DNA of 64,000 nt from Anaerolineae bacterium (GTDB lineage: Bacteria > Chloroflexota > Anaerolineae > Aggregatilineales > J027), in the NCBI GenBank assembly GCA_019913005.1, contig JAIOHL010000258.1, positions 1-64,000 on the forward strand. The letters are read 5' to 3'. Shown one piece after another: positions 33,017 through 41,403 of the stretch (positions are counted from its first letter, which is position 1; the number at the start of each line of letters is the position of its first letter). The notes below the pieces were generated by a model. That model did not search any database. It saw only the letters and a program-made list of their open reading frames with translations, and was not told where the DNA came from. Made by a program: the position numbers and the translations under genes.

Positions 33017-34156
33017 ATGCACGAAGTGGCAAAAGGCTTGGTGGGCGTAATTGTGACCGAAACCACCGCCAGCATGGTAGATGGTTCAGCTGGACACCTG
33101 ACCTATCGTGGGTATGCCATTGAAGATTTGACCGCACATGCCAGTTATGAAGAAGTGGCTTATTTATTGCTCCATCAGCGTCTGCCCAATCGTCGAGAAT
33201 TGACCGAATTTCAAGAGGGCCTCGCCGCTGAAATGACGTTGGAACCGTATTTTGTCGAGGTGATGCAGCGTTTCCCCAAAAATTCTCATCCGTTGACCAT
33301 TCTTCGCACACTGATTTCCATTACTGGGGTTTACGATGCCACTGCGAATGATAATTCATTGGAAGCCGAGTTACGCAAAGCCTACCGTCTCATTGCCTAT
33401 ACCCCAATTTTTACAGCGGCATGGGCACGCATTCGACAGGGATTAGCCCCTATCCCACCCGATAAACATCTGAGTCTCGCCGCCAGCTTTTTGCATATGC
33501 ACACAGGCGTAAATCCAACCCCGGCGGAAATAGCGGCTCTGAATGTTTATCTCATTTTGATGGCGGATCATAGCTTAAACCCTAGCACCTTTACGAGCCG
33601 GGTCGTCGCCAGCACCGACAGCGATATTTACAGCGCGATTACAGCGGCCCTCGGTGCGCTGAAAGGGCCAAAACACGGTGGCGCGAATGAGGCTACGATG
33701 GAAATGTTTATGGAGATCGGCAACCCTGAAAATGTATCGTCATTTTTTACCGAGCAGGTCAAAGGCAACGGGCGCAAAATTATGGGATTTGGGCATCGAG
33801 TCTATCGCACCACCGACCCGCGCAGTGTCATTTTACGTCACCACACCGAAGCTCTCGCCAAAAGTTTAGGAAACACGCACTGGTTCGACATTGCGGCAGG
33901 TCTGGAAAATCTGGCTCTGGCTGACCCCTATTTCACCGAACGTCGCATCTATGCCAATGTGGATTACTATAGTTCGGTTCTGCTCTATATGTTGGGGATT
34001 GAGCCGAATCTAATGCCGCTGGTGTTTGCAATAGGGCGTATGGCAGGCTGGGTCACGCATGTATTGGAACAGCGGCTCGAAAACCGGCTAATTCACCCCG
34101 AAGCCCTCTACATCGGCGAAAATGACCGCATATGGGTAAATTTGGAAGATCGGTAA
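33017..34156 (+). CDS. Citrate synthase
   Basis: Condenses acetyl-CoA and oxaloacetate into citrate. The 379-aa length fits the short, Gram-positive/archaeal-type enzymes. The three catalytic residues are visible: His in GPKHGGANE, His in GFGHRVYR and Asp in ANVDYYSS. The N-terminus GLVGVIVTETTASMVDG with LTYRGYAIEDL is also typical. ATG at 33017 is chosen because it has GGAG 12 nt upstream and gives the usual N-terminus; TTG at 32978 and ATG at 32990 lack ribosome sites. Closely related 2-methylcitrate synthase activity cannot be excluded. The next gene is a GAPDH. Confidence 0.93.
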   Translation: MHEVAKGLVGVIVTETTASMVDGSAGHLTYRGYAIEDLTAHASYEEVAYLLLHQRLPNRRELTEFQEGLAAEMTLEPYFVEVMQRFPKNSHPLTILRTLISITGVYDATANDNSLEAELRKAYRLIAYTPIFTAAWARIRQGLAPIPPDKHLSLAASFLHMHTGVNPTPAEIAALNVYLILMADHSLNPSTFTSRVVASTDSDIYSAITAALGALKGPKHGGANEATMEMFMEIGNPENVSSFFTEQVKGNGRKIMGFGHRVYRTTDPRSVILRHHTEALAKSLGNTHWFDIAAGLENLALADPYFTERRIYANVDYYSSVLLYMLGIEPNLMPLVFAIGRMAGWVTHVLEQRLENRLIHPEALYIGENDRIWVNLEDR

Positions 34157-34311
34157 GCGATGGTCACCGATGTGGAAATAGCCTATAGACCCAGATAGTT
34201 ATTTTTATCACCTAAATTTTGAGCGATTTGGTCTTATAAGAAATATGGGTGCAAAATACACTCAAGGGGTTGACTCGTTCTCATTTGATGAAAATCCAAA
34301 GGATGGAATCA

Positions 34312-35352
34312 ATGGCTACTGGTAAAGTACGTGTGGCAGTCAACGGCTATGGCGTCATCGGCAAACGCATCGCAGATGCCGTTGTCGTGCAAGAGGATAT
34401 GGAACTCGTTGGTGTGATTGATGTTGTGAGTGATTGGCGCATCAAGGTGGCGACTGAAAAACGCTATCCTGTGTTTGCGGCCACTTCTGACGCCCAAACT
34501 GCAATGCGGGCAGCAGGTATCAACGTCGCGGGTACACTGGAGGAGGTATTGGGACATGTAGATGTTGTCGCCGATGCCACTCCCAAGAAAATCGCAGCAG
34601 CAAATCTCGAAAAATATCGTGCGGCGGGTGTCAAATCCATCTTTCAAGGTGGGGAGAAACACAGCCTAACGGGGCACTCATTTGTCGCCCAAGCCAATTA
34701 TGAGACGGCGCTGGGTCGAGAAACTACCCGTGTGGTGTCCTGCAATACCACTAGTATTGTCCGCACGTTAGGCGCACTCAAAAGTGCCGGATTATTGAAA
34801 AAAGCGCGGGGCGTGCTGGTACGCCGCGCCACCGATCCTTGGGAATCTGACCATTCGGGTGTGATGAACACGGTTGTCCCAGAATCGCATATCCCCTCGC
34901 ATCAAGGCCCGGATGCTCAAACGGTGCTGCCTGATTTAGATGTGGTCACAATTGCGCTGGTGGCTTCCCATACGACGAGCCATCTCCATGCGTGGACGGT
35001 TGAATTGACCCGCTCCGCTACCCGGCAGGAGATATTGGATGCCTTTAGTGCCGCGCCGCGAATTGCCTTTTTGAGGATGTCAGAGGGCATAGTGGCTTTG
35101 AACACGACATTGGAACTCATGGCGGATTTGGGGCGTCCACGTGGCGATATGTGGGAGGTCGGTCTGTGGGAAGACAATCTCGCCGTCTCAGGGAATGAAT
35201 TATTCTACAACTATCAGGTTTACAATCAGGCCATTGTTGTGCCGGAAACGATAGATGCAATCCGCGCCCTGACAGGTATCGAGAAAGACGGCATGAAATC
35301 CATTGCCAAGACAGATGCTGCGCTAGGGTTGGTGCGTGAATTTGTCTGTTAG
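34312..35352 (+). CDS. Type II (archaeal-type) glyceraldehyde-3-phosphate dehydrogenase
   Basis: Oxidises glyceraldehyde-3-phosphate to 1,3-bisphosphoglycerate. The 346-aa protein follows the archaeal family, not the usual bacterial one: NAD(P)-binding VAVNGYGVIGKRIADA, the DATPKKIAAANLEKY region, and the active-site Cys in VSCNTTSIVRTL. Helper residues include SHTTSHLHAWT. Archaeal-type GAPDHs often accept both NAD and NADP. ATG at 34312 has AAAGGA 8 nt upstream and gives the normal N-terminus; longer frames from 34249 have no ribosome site. It may be a past transfer from archaea. Confidence 0.92.
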   Translation: MATGKVRVAVNGYGVIGKRIADAVVVQEDMELVGVIDVVSDWRIKVATEKRYPVFAATSDAQTAMRAAGINVAGTLEEVLGHVDVVADATPKKIAAANLEKYRAAGVKSIFQGGEKHSLTGHSFVAQANYETALGRETTRVVSCNTTSIVRTLGALKSAGLLKKARGVLVRRATDPWESDHSGVMNTVVPESHIPSHQGPDAQTVLPDLDVVTIALVASHTTSHLHAWTVELTRSATRQEILDAFSAAPRIAFLRMSEGIVALNTTLELMADLGRPRGDMWEVGLWEDNLAVSGNELFYNYQVYNQAIVVPETIDAIRALTGIEKDGMKSIAKTDAALGLVREFVC

Positions 35353-35417
35353 TCTGTAACATCCCCAACAACAAGACCCATCACAAAGATTCATCCAATA
35401 TATAAGGTTGGACTGAA

Positions 35418-35442
35418 GGGGCGGTTGAAGAACAATCGCCCC
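35418..35442. terminator. Hairpin between the convergent GAPDH and epimerase genes
   Basis: GGGGCGGTTG (35418-35427) pairs with CAATCGCCCC (35433-35442) around an AAGAA loop, a 10-bp stem with one G-U pair. No T run follows on either strand, so it may act on both transcripts as a weak or Rho-assisted stop. Confidence 0.5.
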
Positions 35443-35456
35443 TGAAACATATCCGC

Positions 35457-36365
35457 CTATTTCTTGAATAGGTTCTTTAAGGCCGGTTCGACGGTGGGAT
35501 AGGCAAATTCGAAGTGGTGTTCCTGCAAGCGCTTCGGGACGGCACGCTGACCCTCTATCAGAATAATCGCCATTTCACCAAACATCATTTGCAGGGCCAA
35601 TTTGGGCACAGGGATCACAGCGGGCTTTTGCATGACCTTGCCGACCTCGTGCGTGAAATCGCCATTGGTCAGCGGGTTGGGGGCCATGACGTTAAATACC
35701 CCCTTTGCGCCTTCATTTTCAATCAAAAAGCGGATGGCTTTGATTTCGTCGTCAATATGGATCCAAGGGAACCAATGACTGCCGTTACCAATTGGCCCAC
35801 CCACCATTAACTTAAAAGGCAGCAGCATTCGCGGGAATGCACCGCCGTCCATACTCAAGACGACCCCGCTGCGGATGATGACCCGCCGCACGCCCATGCT
35901 CTCGACGGCTTTGGTGGAGTCTTCCCATTGCTTGCAGACATCCGCTAAGAAATCTTCCCCTGCCGGGCTATCTTCCGTCAATAGTTGGTCGCCGGGAGTG
36001 CCATAATAACCAACCGCCGAAGATTGAATGACGACACGCGGTTTTTCGGACGCTTTTTCGATGGCATCCACGACGGCTGCCCCGGCATTAACGCGGCTCT
36101 CCAAAATCAACTTTTTGCGGCCTTCTGACCATCGCTTGTCACCGATACCTGTCCCGGCAAGGTTGACAATCGCGGTGTCGCTGTTGATAAGGCTGCTCCA
36201 ACCATCACCAGATCGTGCTGTCCAATTTTCAATCCGTACTCCGGGTTCAATCTTGGCACTGCCGGGGTTTCGACTTAGCACAATGACTTCATGCCCGTCG
36301 GCGAGAAGGCTCTTGGCAAGGGCGCTTCCAATCAGGCCCGTGCCGCCTGTAATAATCACACGCAT
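35457..36365 (-). CDS. TIGR01777-type NAD-dependent epimerase/dehydratase
   Basis: A 302-aa short-chain-dehydrogenase-fold protein of the YfcH/SDR39U1 group. The cofactor site is TGGTGLIGSALAKSL at residues 7-21. The rest has the group's usual stretches: VNLAGTGIGDKRWSEGRK, SSAVGYYG (with the Tyr of the active site), and the C-terminal FNVMAPNPLTNGDF. Its reaction is not established for this group. The ATG follows an AGGAGAG ribosome site. It is convergent with the GAPDH gene and divergent from the FHA gene. Confidence 0.88.
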   Translation of the reverse strand: MRVIITGGTGLIGSALAKSLLADGHEVIVLSRNPGSAKIEPGVRIENWTARSGDGWSSLINSDTAIVNLAGTGIGDKRWSEGRKKLILESRVNAGAAVVDAIEKASEKPRVVIQSSAVGYYGTPGDQLLTEDSPAGEDFLADVCKQWEDSTKAVESMGVRRVIIRSGVVLSMDGGAFPRMLLPFKLMVGGPIGNGSHWFPWIHIDDEIKAIRFLIENEGAKGVFNVMAPNPLTNGDFTHEVGKVMQKPAVIPVPKLALQMMFGEMAIILIEGQRAVPKRLQEHHFEFAYPTVEPALKNLFKK

Positions 36366-36466
36366 AGGAACTCTCCTTTTGATTCGCTATAATGCCTCTA
36401 GTTTAAACGCCTATTGTTTAAAAGCTGCTTAACTGCTGATGAGCAAACGTTGGTAATGCGTCATGC

Positions 36467-36495
36467 TTGCGTAGAGCCGAATTCTGAGTTATACC
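36467..36495 (+). promoter_or_regulatory. Promoter of the FHA-winged-helix gene
   Basis: TTGCGT at 36467-36472 and TATACC at 36490-36495 are exactly 17 nt apart, about 60 nt before the ATG at 36556. Confidence 0.5.
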
Positions 36496-36555
36496 CCATA
36501 CTTTCAGCAGGGCGTTTCTATATTAACTCGGAATAGATAGGTTGAGGTTTTATTT

Positions 36556-37215
36556 ATGTCAACCCCGCCATGTTTCTATATAAAAGAAGAGAACAGAATT
36601 GTGGGTCAGCTCGACTTGGCCCATTTCCCATTCACCATTGGACGGGCTAGGGAATGTGACTTTGTGATTGATACCACCGAGATTTCGCGGGTGCATCTCA
36701 AACTAGAATTTTCGCACGATCAGGTCGTGGCGATTGACCCCGGCAGCACCAACGGCTCATTTTTAAATGATGTACGCTTACTGCCCAACCGCGAATATCG
36801 CCTGAAAGCCAATGATGTGCTGAATTTGGGCAATGCGTGTATCCTCGTGTTTGATGACCCCGCGACAACGGCCCAAGTAGACCCCCGCCATGCTCGTATT
36901 GAGGGGTTGCGTTTGGATGAGACCACCGCGCAGGTGTTTGTGATGAATCAGCGCCTTGACCCGCCCTTAAGCCCCAGCCAAATTTTATTGCTGCAACTCT
37001 TGATGCGAAATGAAGGGGCGGTTGTCACCCGTGAGGACATCCGCGATTTTGTGTGGCACGGCAAAGAAATCACCGACCAAGCCCTTGATGCGCTGGTCAG
37101 TCGGCTGCGGAAGCGCCTTGAGGAAGTGGACCCCGAACATGAATATATTACGACGCGGCGAGGGTTTGGTCTAATCTTCCGAAATCGGCATATTGACTGG
37201 GCAAACTCGATCTAA
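36556..37215 (+). CDS. FHA domain - OmpR-type winged-helix transcription regulator
   Basis: A 219-aa protein. Residues about 15-100 are a forkhead-associated domain, which binds phosphothreonine: IGRARECDFVIDTTEISRVH and STNGSFLND hold the key Gly-Arg, Ser, His and Asn residues. Residues about 120-215 are an OmpR/PhoB-type DNA-binding domain (LSPSQILLLQLLMRNEGAVVTRE, DALVSRLRKRLEE, and YITTRRGFGLIF). There is no receiver domain, so control probably comes from a Ser/Thr kinase substrate binding to the FHA domain rather than a histidine kinase. No kinase gene is in the window. It stands alone with its own promoter and terminator. Confidence 0.9.
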   Translation: MSTPPCFYIKEENRIVGQLDLAHFPFTIGRARECDFVIDTTEISRVHLKLEFSHDQVVAIDPGSTNGSFLNDVRLLPNREYRLKANDVLNLGNACILVFDDPATTAQVDPRHARIEGLRLDETTAQVFVMNQRLDPPLSPSQILLLQLLMRNEGAVVTREDIRDFVWHGKEITDQALDALVSRLRKRLEEVDPEHEYITTRRGFGLIFRNRHIDWANSI

Positions 37216-37353
37216 GGCCATTGATCTGTAAGGCAGTAGTGGGTTTGGCGGCGATTACCCGTCAAGTTATCCCCGTTTAGGTGGGCTATCCTAACAGGCA
37301 TACTGTGGTGGTTAAAATGCCCCCCTAACCATCCGGTTGCTCCCTAATCGCTG

Positions 37354-37373
37354 AACCCCCAAAGATGGGGGTT
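37354..37373. terminator. Terminator between the FHA and DUF4240 genes
   Basis: AACCCCC (37354-37360) pairs with GGGGGTT (37367-37373) around a 6-nt loop; the plus strand continues TAGTGTTTATTTT. It sits between convergent genes and probably serves both. The 138-bp stretch before it (37216-37353) shows no gene. Confidence 0.6.
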
Positions 37374-37384
37374 TAGTGTTTATT

Positions 37385-37891
37385 TTATGAATCCCCAAAC
37401 TTCTCAGAGAGTTTTGGTAAGAGAGTTTGTAATTTGTCCTCATCCTCAACCCAATCCAGTACAATATCCGGCCCACTGTTGTATCCATATTTTTGAACAT
37501 ACATCGCTACAAAATTGTCGTTTCCAGTAACCAGTTTGTAGGCTTTCGATGGCGCATACATAATTTCTTCCCAGAAAATATCATCCGATTCAACAAACTC
37601 TACCAATACTTCAGGGTCAGCTACTACCCGCCGAAAAGTCGTTTGCCCCTGCATAATCAACCATGCCCGAAAATAATCAAACGCATCATCAGAGCAGCCA
37701 CTATTAATGATATAGGCCGCTGCCCAAAGGGTTGAGGTGTAGCTTACATTCATGGCGTCATCAAAATGTTTCTCATAGGCCAGAATTTCATCAGGGGGCA
37801 GTTGTGATAGTTTGGCAATAAGCGTTTGCACCCCAGCAGTGCCACTTTCTCGAACCTCATCTATCAATTGCCAGAAACGGATTTCATCCAT
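37385..37891 (-). CDS. DUF4240 domain protein
   Basis: A 168-aa soluble protein beginning MDEIRFWQLIDEVRES, the usual start of DUF4240 proteins. The domain covers most of the N-terminal 130 residues (FDDAMNVSYTSTLWAAAYII, GCSDDAFDYFRAWLIMQG). The C-terminus is acidic. These proteins are often found as immunity-like or stress-linked singletons, but no function is established. ATG at 37891 is preferred because it gives the family N-terminus and has GAGG 11 nt upstream; a GTG at 37966 would add 25 residues without a ribosome site. Confidence 0.75.
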   Translation of the reverse strand: MDEIRFWQLIDEVRESGTAGVQTLIAKLSQLPPDEILAYEKHFDDAMNVSYTSTLWAAAYIINSGCSDDAFDYFRAWLIMQGQTTFRRVVADPEVLVEFVESDDIFWEEIMYAPSKAYKLVTGNDNFVAMYVQKYGYNSGPDIVLDWVEDEDKLQTLLPKLSEKFGDS

Positions 37892-38004
37892 CGTCTGATT
37901 GACCTCACAAATTTGTATATGAAGTGGCTTGAACAAATCCATAATTTCTGCAAAACTCGTAGTCACTATCTATTGTATTACAGAGGTTAGGACTTCTCAG
38001 CAGC

Positions 38005-39915
38005 ATGTCCGTACTCACCGCAATTCATGTCAGCAAAGCATTTGGTCCCGATGAGCTTTTTGGCGGCATCTCGGTTTCGATTCCTAATCATGCCAAAATT
38101 GCATTGGTCGGGCCAAATGGGGCAGGCAAAACCACCCTTCTCAATATTCTGATTGGCAACGATGAACCCACCACAGGCAAAGTGGAAACGAAGCGGGGTT
38201 TAAGAATTGGCTTTCTGCCACAGCGCCCCAAATTAATGGGTAATCGTAGCATCTGGGAAGAGATGCTGACCGCGTTTGAACCCCTCTTGGCCCAACAAGC
38301 CAAATTGACCGAATTGGAACATGCCCTTGGCGAGAGCGCCAACAATGGCGACCACGATGAACTATTGCGACGGTATGGTGTGGCCCAAGAAGCCTTTCAA
38401 GAGGCGGGCGGCTATACCTACGAGACCGAAATCAAGCGCGTTTTGATGGGGTTGGGGTTTAAACCCGATGAATTTTCGCGCCCCCTGACTCTGCTTTCCG
38501 GCGGACAAGTTACCCGCGCACTGTTGGCCCGTTTACTACTCGAAAATCCTGAACTGCTGGTGCTGGACGAACCCACCAACCATCTCGACATCAATGCCGT
38601 CGAATGGCTGGAGGGATATCTGCGGACATGGCAGGGTGCCTTACTCCTCGTCAGCCATGACCGCTATTTTATGGATAAGGTGGTCAATGTCATCTGGGAA
38701 CTCGAATTTGGTGAACTGGACACCTATCACGGCAATTACAGTCATTATGTCCAGCAGCGCCAAGAACGCCATGAGCGTATGTTGAAGGAGTATGAATCCC
38801 AACAAGAATTTATCAAAAAAGAGCAGGACTACATCGCCCGGAATATCGCGGGGCAGAATACCAATCAAGCCAAAGGTCGCCGCCGCCGCTTGGAACGCCT
38901 GATTAAAGAGGGAGAGTGGGTCAAAAAGCGCCCCCAGACCAAACACAAGCTGCATATGCGTTTGGAGGCCTCCCGTACAGGCAATGAAGTATTCAAGACA
39001 AAGGGCATGGCGATTGGCTACCCCGATGCCGATAAGCCCTTGTTTGACGTCTCCGAAATTCTGCTGATGCGCGGCGAGGTCGCGGCGATTATCGGGCCAA
39101 ATGGGTCGGGCAAATCCACCTTTTTGAAAACAATTTTGGGCGCCCTTCAACCCCTGCAAGGTCAATATCAGTGGGGGGCGCGGGTCGAAATCGGCTATTT
39201 CGCGCAGGCTCACGAGGGTCTGAATGCCGAAAACACGCTGCTCGAAGAAATCCTGCAAACTAAAGATATGCCTATTAGCCAAGCCCGCAATTATCTGGCG
39301 GCCTATTTGTTCACTGGGGATGACGTTTACCGCCAAATCAGCACCTTGTCGGGCGGGGAGCGCGGACGGTTGGCATTGGCAAAATTATCGCTGGCGGGGG
39401 CGAATGTATTGTTACTGGACGAACCGACCAATCATCTCGATATTGCTTCACAAGAGATTTTGCAAAATGTACTGGTGGACTTTGAGGGCACGATTTTGCT
39501 GGTGAGCCATGACCGTTATCTAATTGATGCCCTTGCCACGCAGATTTGGGCGGTACGCCAAGACGGGATGACGATTTTTCAGGGGGCGTATCATGACTAT
39601 GTGACCCTGCGTGAACAAGAGGCGGCAAAATGGGCCGAGGCTACGAATCCATCCACTAAAAATAATGGTCGCCAAGCCAAGCCCGTCGCCGAAAAACACC
39701 CCAGTGGCCTTTCCCAATTTCAACGCACCAAACGCCTTGCCGAACTCGAAGCCCAAATCCATAAATTAGAGGTCGAATTGCAGACTATTCTGGATAATCT
39801 CGAAATTGCCAGCGCCGCCGGAAAAGTGCAAGAGGTATCCCGTTTGGGTCAACGCTATACCGAGACTGAAGCCGCCCTCGATGCGACGATGCAGGAATGG
39901 GACAGGCTTGCGTAG
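38005..39915 (+). CDS. ABC-F family ATPase
   Basis: A 636-aa protein with two fused ABC domains and no membrane part. Domain 1 has GPNGAGKTTLLN and LSGGQVTRALLARLLL with LVLDEPTNHLD; domain 2 has GPNGSGKSTFLK and LSGGERGRLALAKLSL with LLLDEPTNHLD. Between them (about residues 240-315) is the charged linker that reaches into the ribosomal E site in this family, and the C-terminus (560-636) is a coiled coil as in Uup. ABC-F proteins rescue or tune stalled ribosomes; some give antibiotic resistance. This one is most like the housekeeping Uup/YdiF group. Confidence 0.92.
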   Translation: MSVLTAIHVSKAFGPDELFGGISVSIPNHAKIALVGPNGAGKTTLLNILIGNDEPTTGKVETKRGLRIGFLPQRPKLMGNRSIWEEMLTAFEPLLAQQAKLTELEHALGESANNGDHDELLRRYGVAQEAFQEAGGYTYETEIKRVLMGLGFKPDEFSRPLTLLSGGQVTRALLARLLLENPELLVLDEPTNHLDINAVEWLEGYLRTWQGALLLVSHDRYFMDKVVNVIWELEFGELDTYHGNYSHYVQQRQERHERMLKEYESQQEFIKKEQDYIARNIAGQNTNQAKGRRRRLERLIKEGEWVKKRPQTKHKLHMRLEASRTGNEVFKTKGMAIGYPDADKPLFDVSEILLMRGEVAAIIGPNGSGKSTFLKTILGALQPLQGQYQWGARVEIGYFAQAHEGLNAENTLLEEILQTKDMPISQARNYLAAYLFTGDDVYRQISTLSGGERGRLALAKLSLAGANVLLLDEPTNHLDIASQEILQNVLVDFEGTILLVSHDRYLIDALATQIWAVRQDGMTIFQGAYHDYVTLREQEAAKWAEATNPSTKNNGRQAKPVAEKHPSGLSQFQRTKRLAELEAQIHKLEVELQTILDNLEIASAAGKVQEVSRLGQRYTETEAALDATMQEWDRLA

Positions 39916-39923
39916 GGAAATTT

Positions 39924-39952
39924 TTGCATCCCTGCCCCGCCGAAACTATAAT
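39924..39952 (+). promoter_or_regulatory. Promoter of the livKHMGF-like operon
   Basis: TTGCAT at 39924-39929 and a perfect TATAAT at 39947-39952 are exactly 17 nt apart, 58 nt before the ATG at 40011. This is one of the best promoters in the window. Confidence 0.75.
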
Positions 39953-40010
39953 GAATATCCATCCATTATGCGTGGACGCTAGATTCTTTTAAAAGGAGAG
40001 TTTTTCCCTG

Positions 40011-41279
40011 ATGCGAAGTAAAAATTTGTTGTTCGTTTTTGTCCTCATTGCGACACTTGCCTTGCCACTCGGCGCGATGGCGCAAGATGATGGGGAGCGC
40101 CCCCTCATTGGTGCATGGGATACCTGCGCCGATCCAATGAGCCTCTCCGGTGAAGTGAAAATTGGGGTTGCCTTTGCCCAAAGCGAAGCCGCCGCGATTT
40201 ATGGCGTTCCCCAACAACAAGCGGTTGAACTGGCGATTGCTGAAATTAATGAAAGCGGGTATCTGGGTGAGGCAACCCTTGTAGCCGTGACCGAAGATGC
40301 AGGCAGCACGCCCGAAACCGCGATTTCGGCTTTCACCAACTTGGTGGCCGAAGATGTTTCAGCCATCATCGGGCCAACCCTCTCCAATCAAGCGATGGCG
40401 GCTGACCCGGTGGCTTTTGGGACGGAGCGCCAAGAATCCGGTGATCCTCTCATTCCAGTGGTCGGGGTAAGCAACACCCGCACGGGTATGGAAACTGATT
40501 TTGCCGCCAGCTATGGTGACGGTGGGGCGTATTTCCGCCGCGTCAGTTTACCCGAATCGAAAGTTATCCCCGGCACGGTTGAACAAGTCGTGGATATTCT
40601 CGGTATTGAGACCGTCGGCATCATGTACAGCGACAACGACCAATTTACCGCCAGTGCTTATGAAGTATTCGTTTCCGCGTTGGAAGAAATTGGCGTTGAA
40701 ATCGTGGCGACTGAAACCTTTGCGACAGGTGACGTGGATTTCACCGCGCAGTTGACCAATATCATCGCCGCCGAACCGGATGCGATTATCGTTTCCGCGC
40801 TGGCTGCCGAAATCGTGCCGCTGCTGGAACAGGCTCGCAGCCAACTCGGCTACACCGGCCCGATCATTGGCGGTAATGGTTTCAATACTCCCGGCATCGC
40901 CTCCGAAGATCGCGGTGCTGGCACAGATGCCAATGGCGTGGTTGTGGGTGGTGCGTGGAATGTGGCCCGCCAGAACGAAATCAGCACGGCCTTTACAGCC
41001 AAATATGAAGAAGAATACGGCACCCCCGCTGACCAATTCGCGGTACAGGCCTATACGGGCACATGGGTTGTTGCGACAGCTATTCGTTGCGCCGACTCCG
41101 CTGACCCGACTGCGGTGTTAGAAGCACTTGCCTCCACTGCTGATTTTGAGACTCCGCTGGGAACGTTCTCTTTCGACGAAGAGGGCCTACCGGAGCACGA
41201 ACCAGTTGCCCAGATCATCAAAGATGGACAATATCTGCTGTTGACCGAAGAATCGGCGGCAGAAGTATTCGGTGAATAA
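40011..41279 (+). CDS. Branched-chain amino-acid-type ABC substrate-binding protein
   Basis: A 422-aa periplasmic-binding-protein family 6 protein (LivK/LivJ-like). Residues 1-24 are a Sec signal peptide ending in AMA with likely cleavage before Gln. There is no lipobox Cys, which is unusual if the cell has a single membrane. The mature part has the two-lobe fold: VKIGVAFAQSEAA-like start, LVAEDVSAIIGPTLSNQAM, and VGIMYSDNDQF. The substrate could be branched-chain amino acids, amides or urea; the sequence alone does not decide. Transcription can continue past a weak-looking terminator at 41337 into the permeases, giving more binding protein than transporter. Confidence 0.88.
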   Translation: MRSKNLLFVFVLIATLALPLGAMAQDDGERPLIGAWDTCADPMSLSGEVKIGVAFAQSEAAAIYGVPQQQAVELAIAEINESGYLGEATLVAVTEDAGSTPETAISAFTNLVAEDVSAIIGPTLSNQAMAADPVAFGTERQESGDPLIPVVGVSNTRTGMETDFAASYGDGGAYFRRVSLPESKVIPGTVEQVVDILGIETVGIMYSDNDQFTASAYEVFVSALEEIGVEIVATETFATGDVDFTAQLTNIIAAEPDAIIVSALAAEIVPLLEQARSQLGYTGPIIGGNGFNTPGIASEDRGAGTDANGVVVGGAWNVARQNEISTAFTAKYEEEYGTPADQFAVQAYTGTWVVATAIRCADSADPTAVLEALASTADFETPLGTFSFDEEGLPEHEPVAQIIKDGQYLLLTEESAAEVFGE

Positions 41280-41336
41280 TGGTTGTGGGATGTAACTAGA
41301 GGCATCCCTTCAACCGAGTTTAGGTAGGAATCCAAA

Positions 41337-41370
41337 AGAGGGCAGGTTGTAAGGGGCCTGCCTCTTTTTT
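41337..41370 (+). terminator. Attenuating terminator between the binding-protein and permease genes
   Basis: AGAG plus GCAGG (41337-41346, one bulged G) pairs with CCTGC plus CTCT (41357-41365), followed by TTTTTT. It likely ends part of the transcripts after the binding-protein gene. Confidence 0.7.
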
Positions 41371-41403
41371 ATGAATAGATTGTACTGACTGTCAAAAAAT
41401 CTT

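Noticed and set aside
38641-39336. 231-aa minus-strand frame inside the ABC-F gene
   Set aside because: It is fully inside a well-supported ABC-F gene, and its translation mirrors the codon pattern of the real frame.
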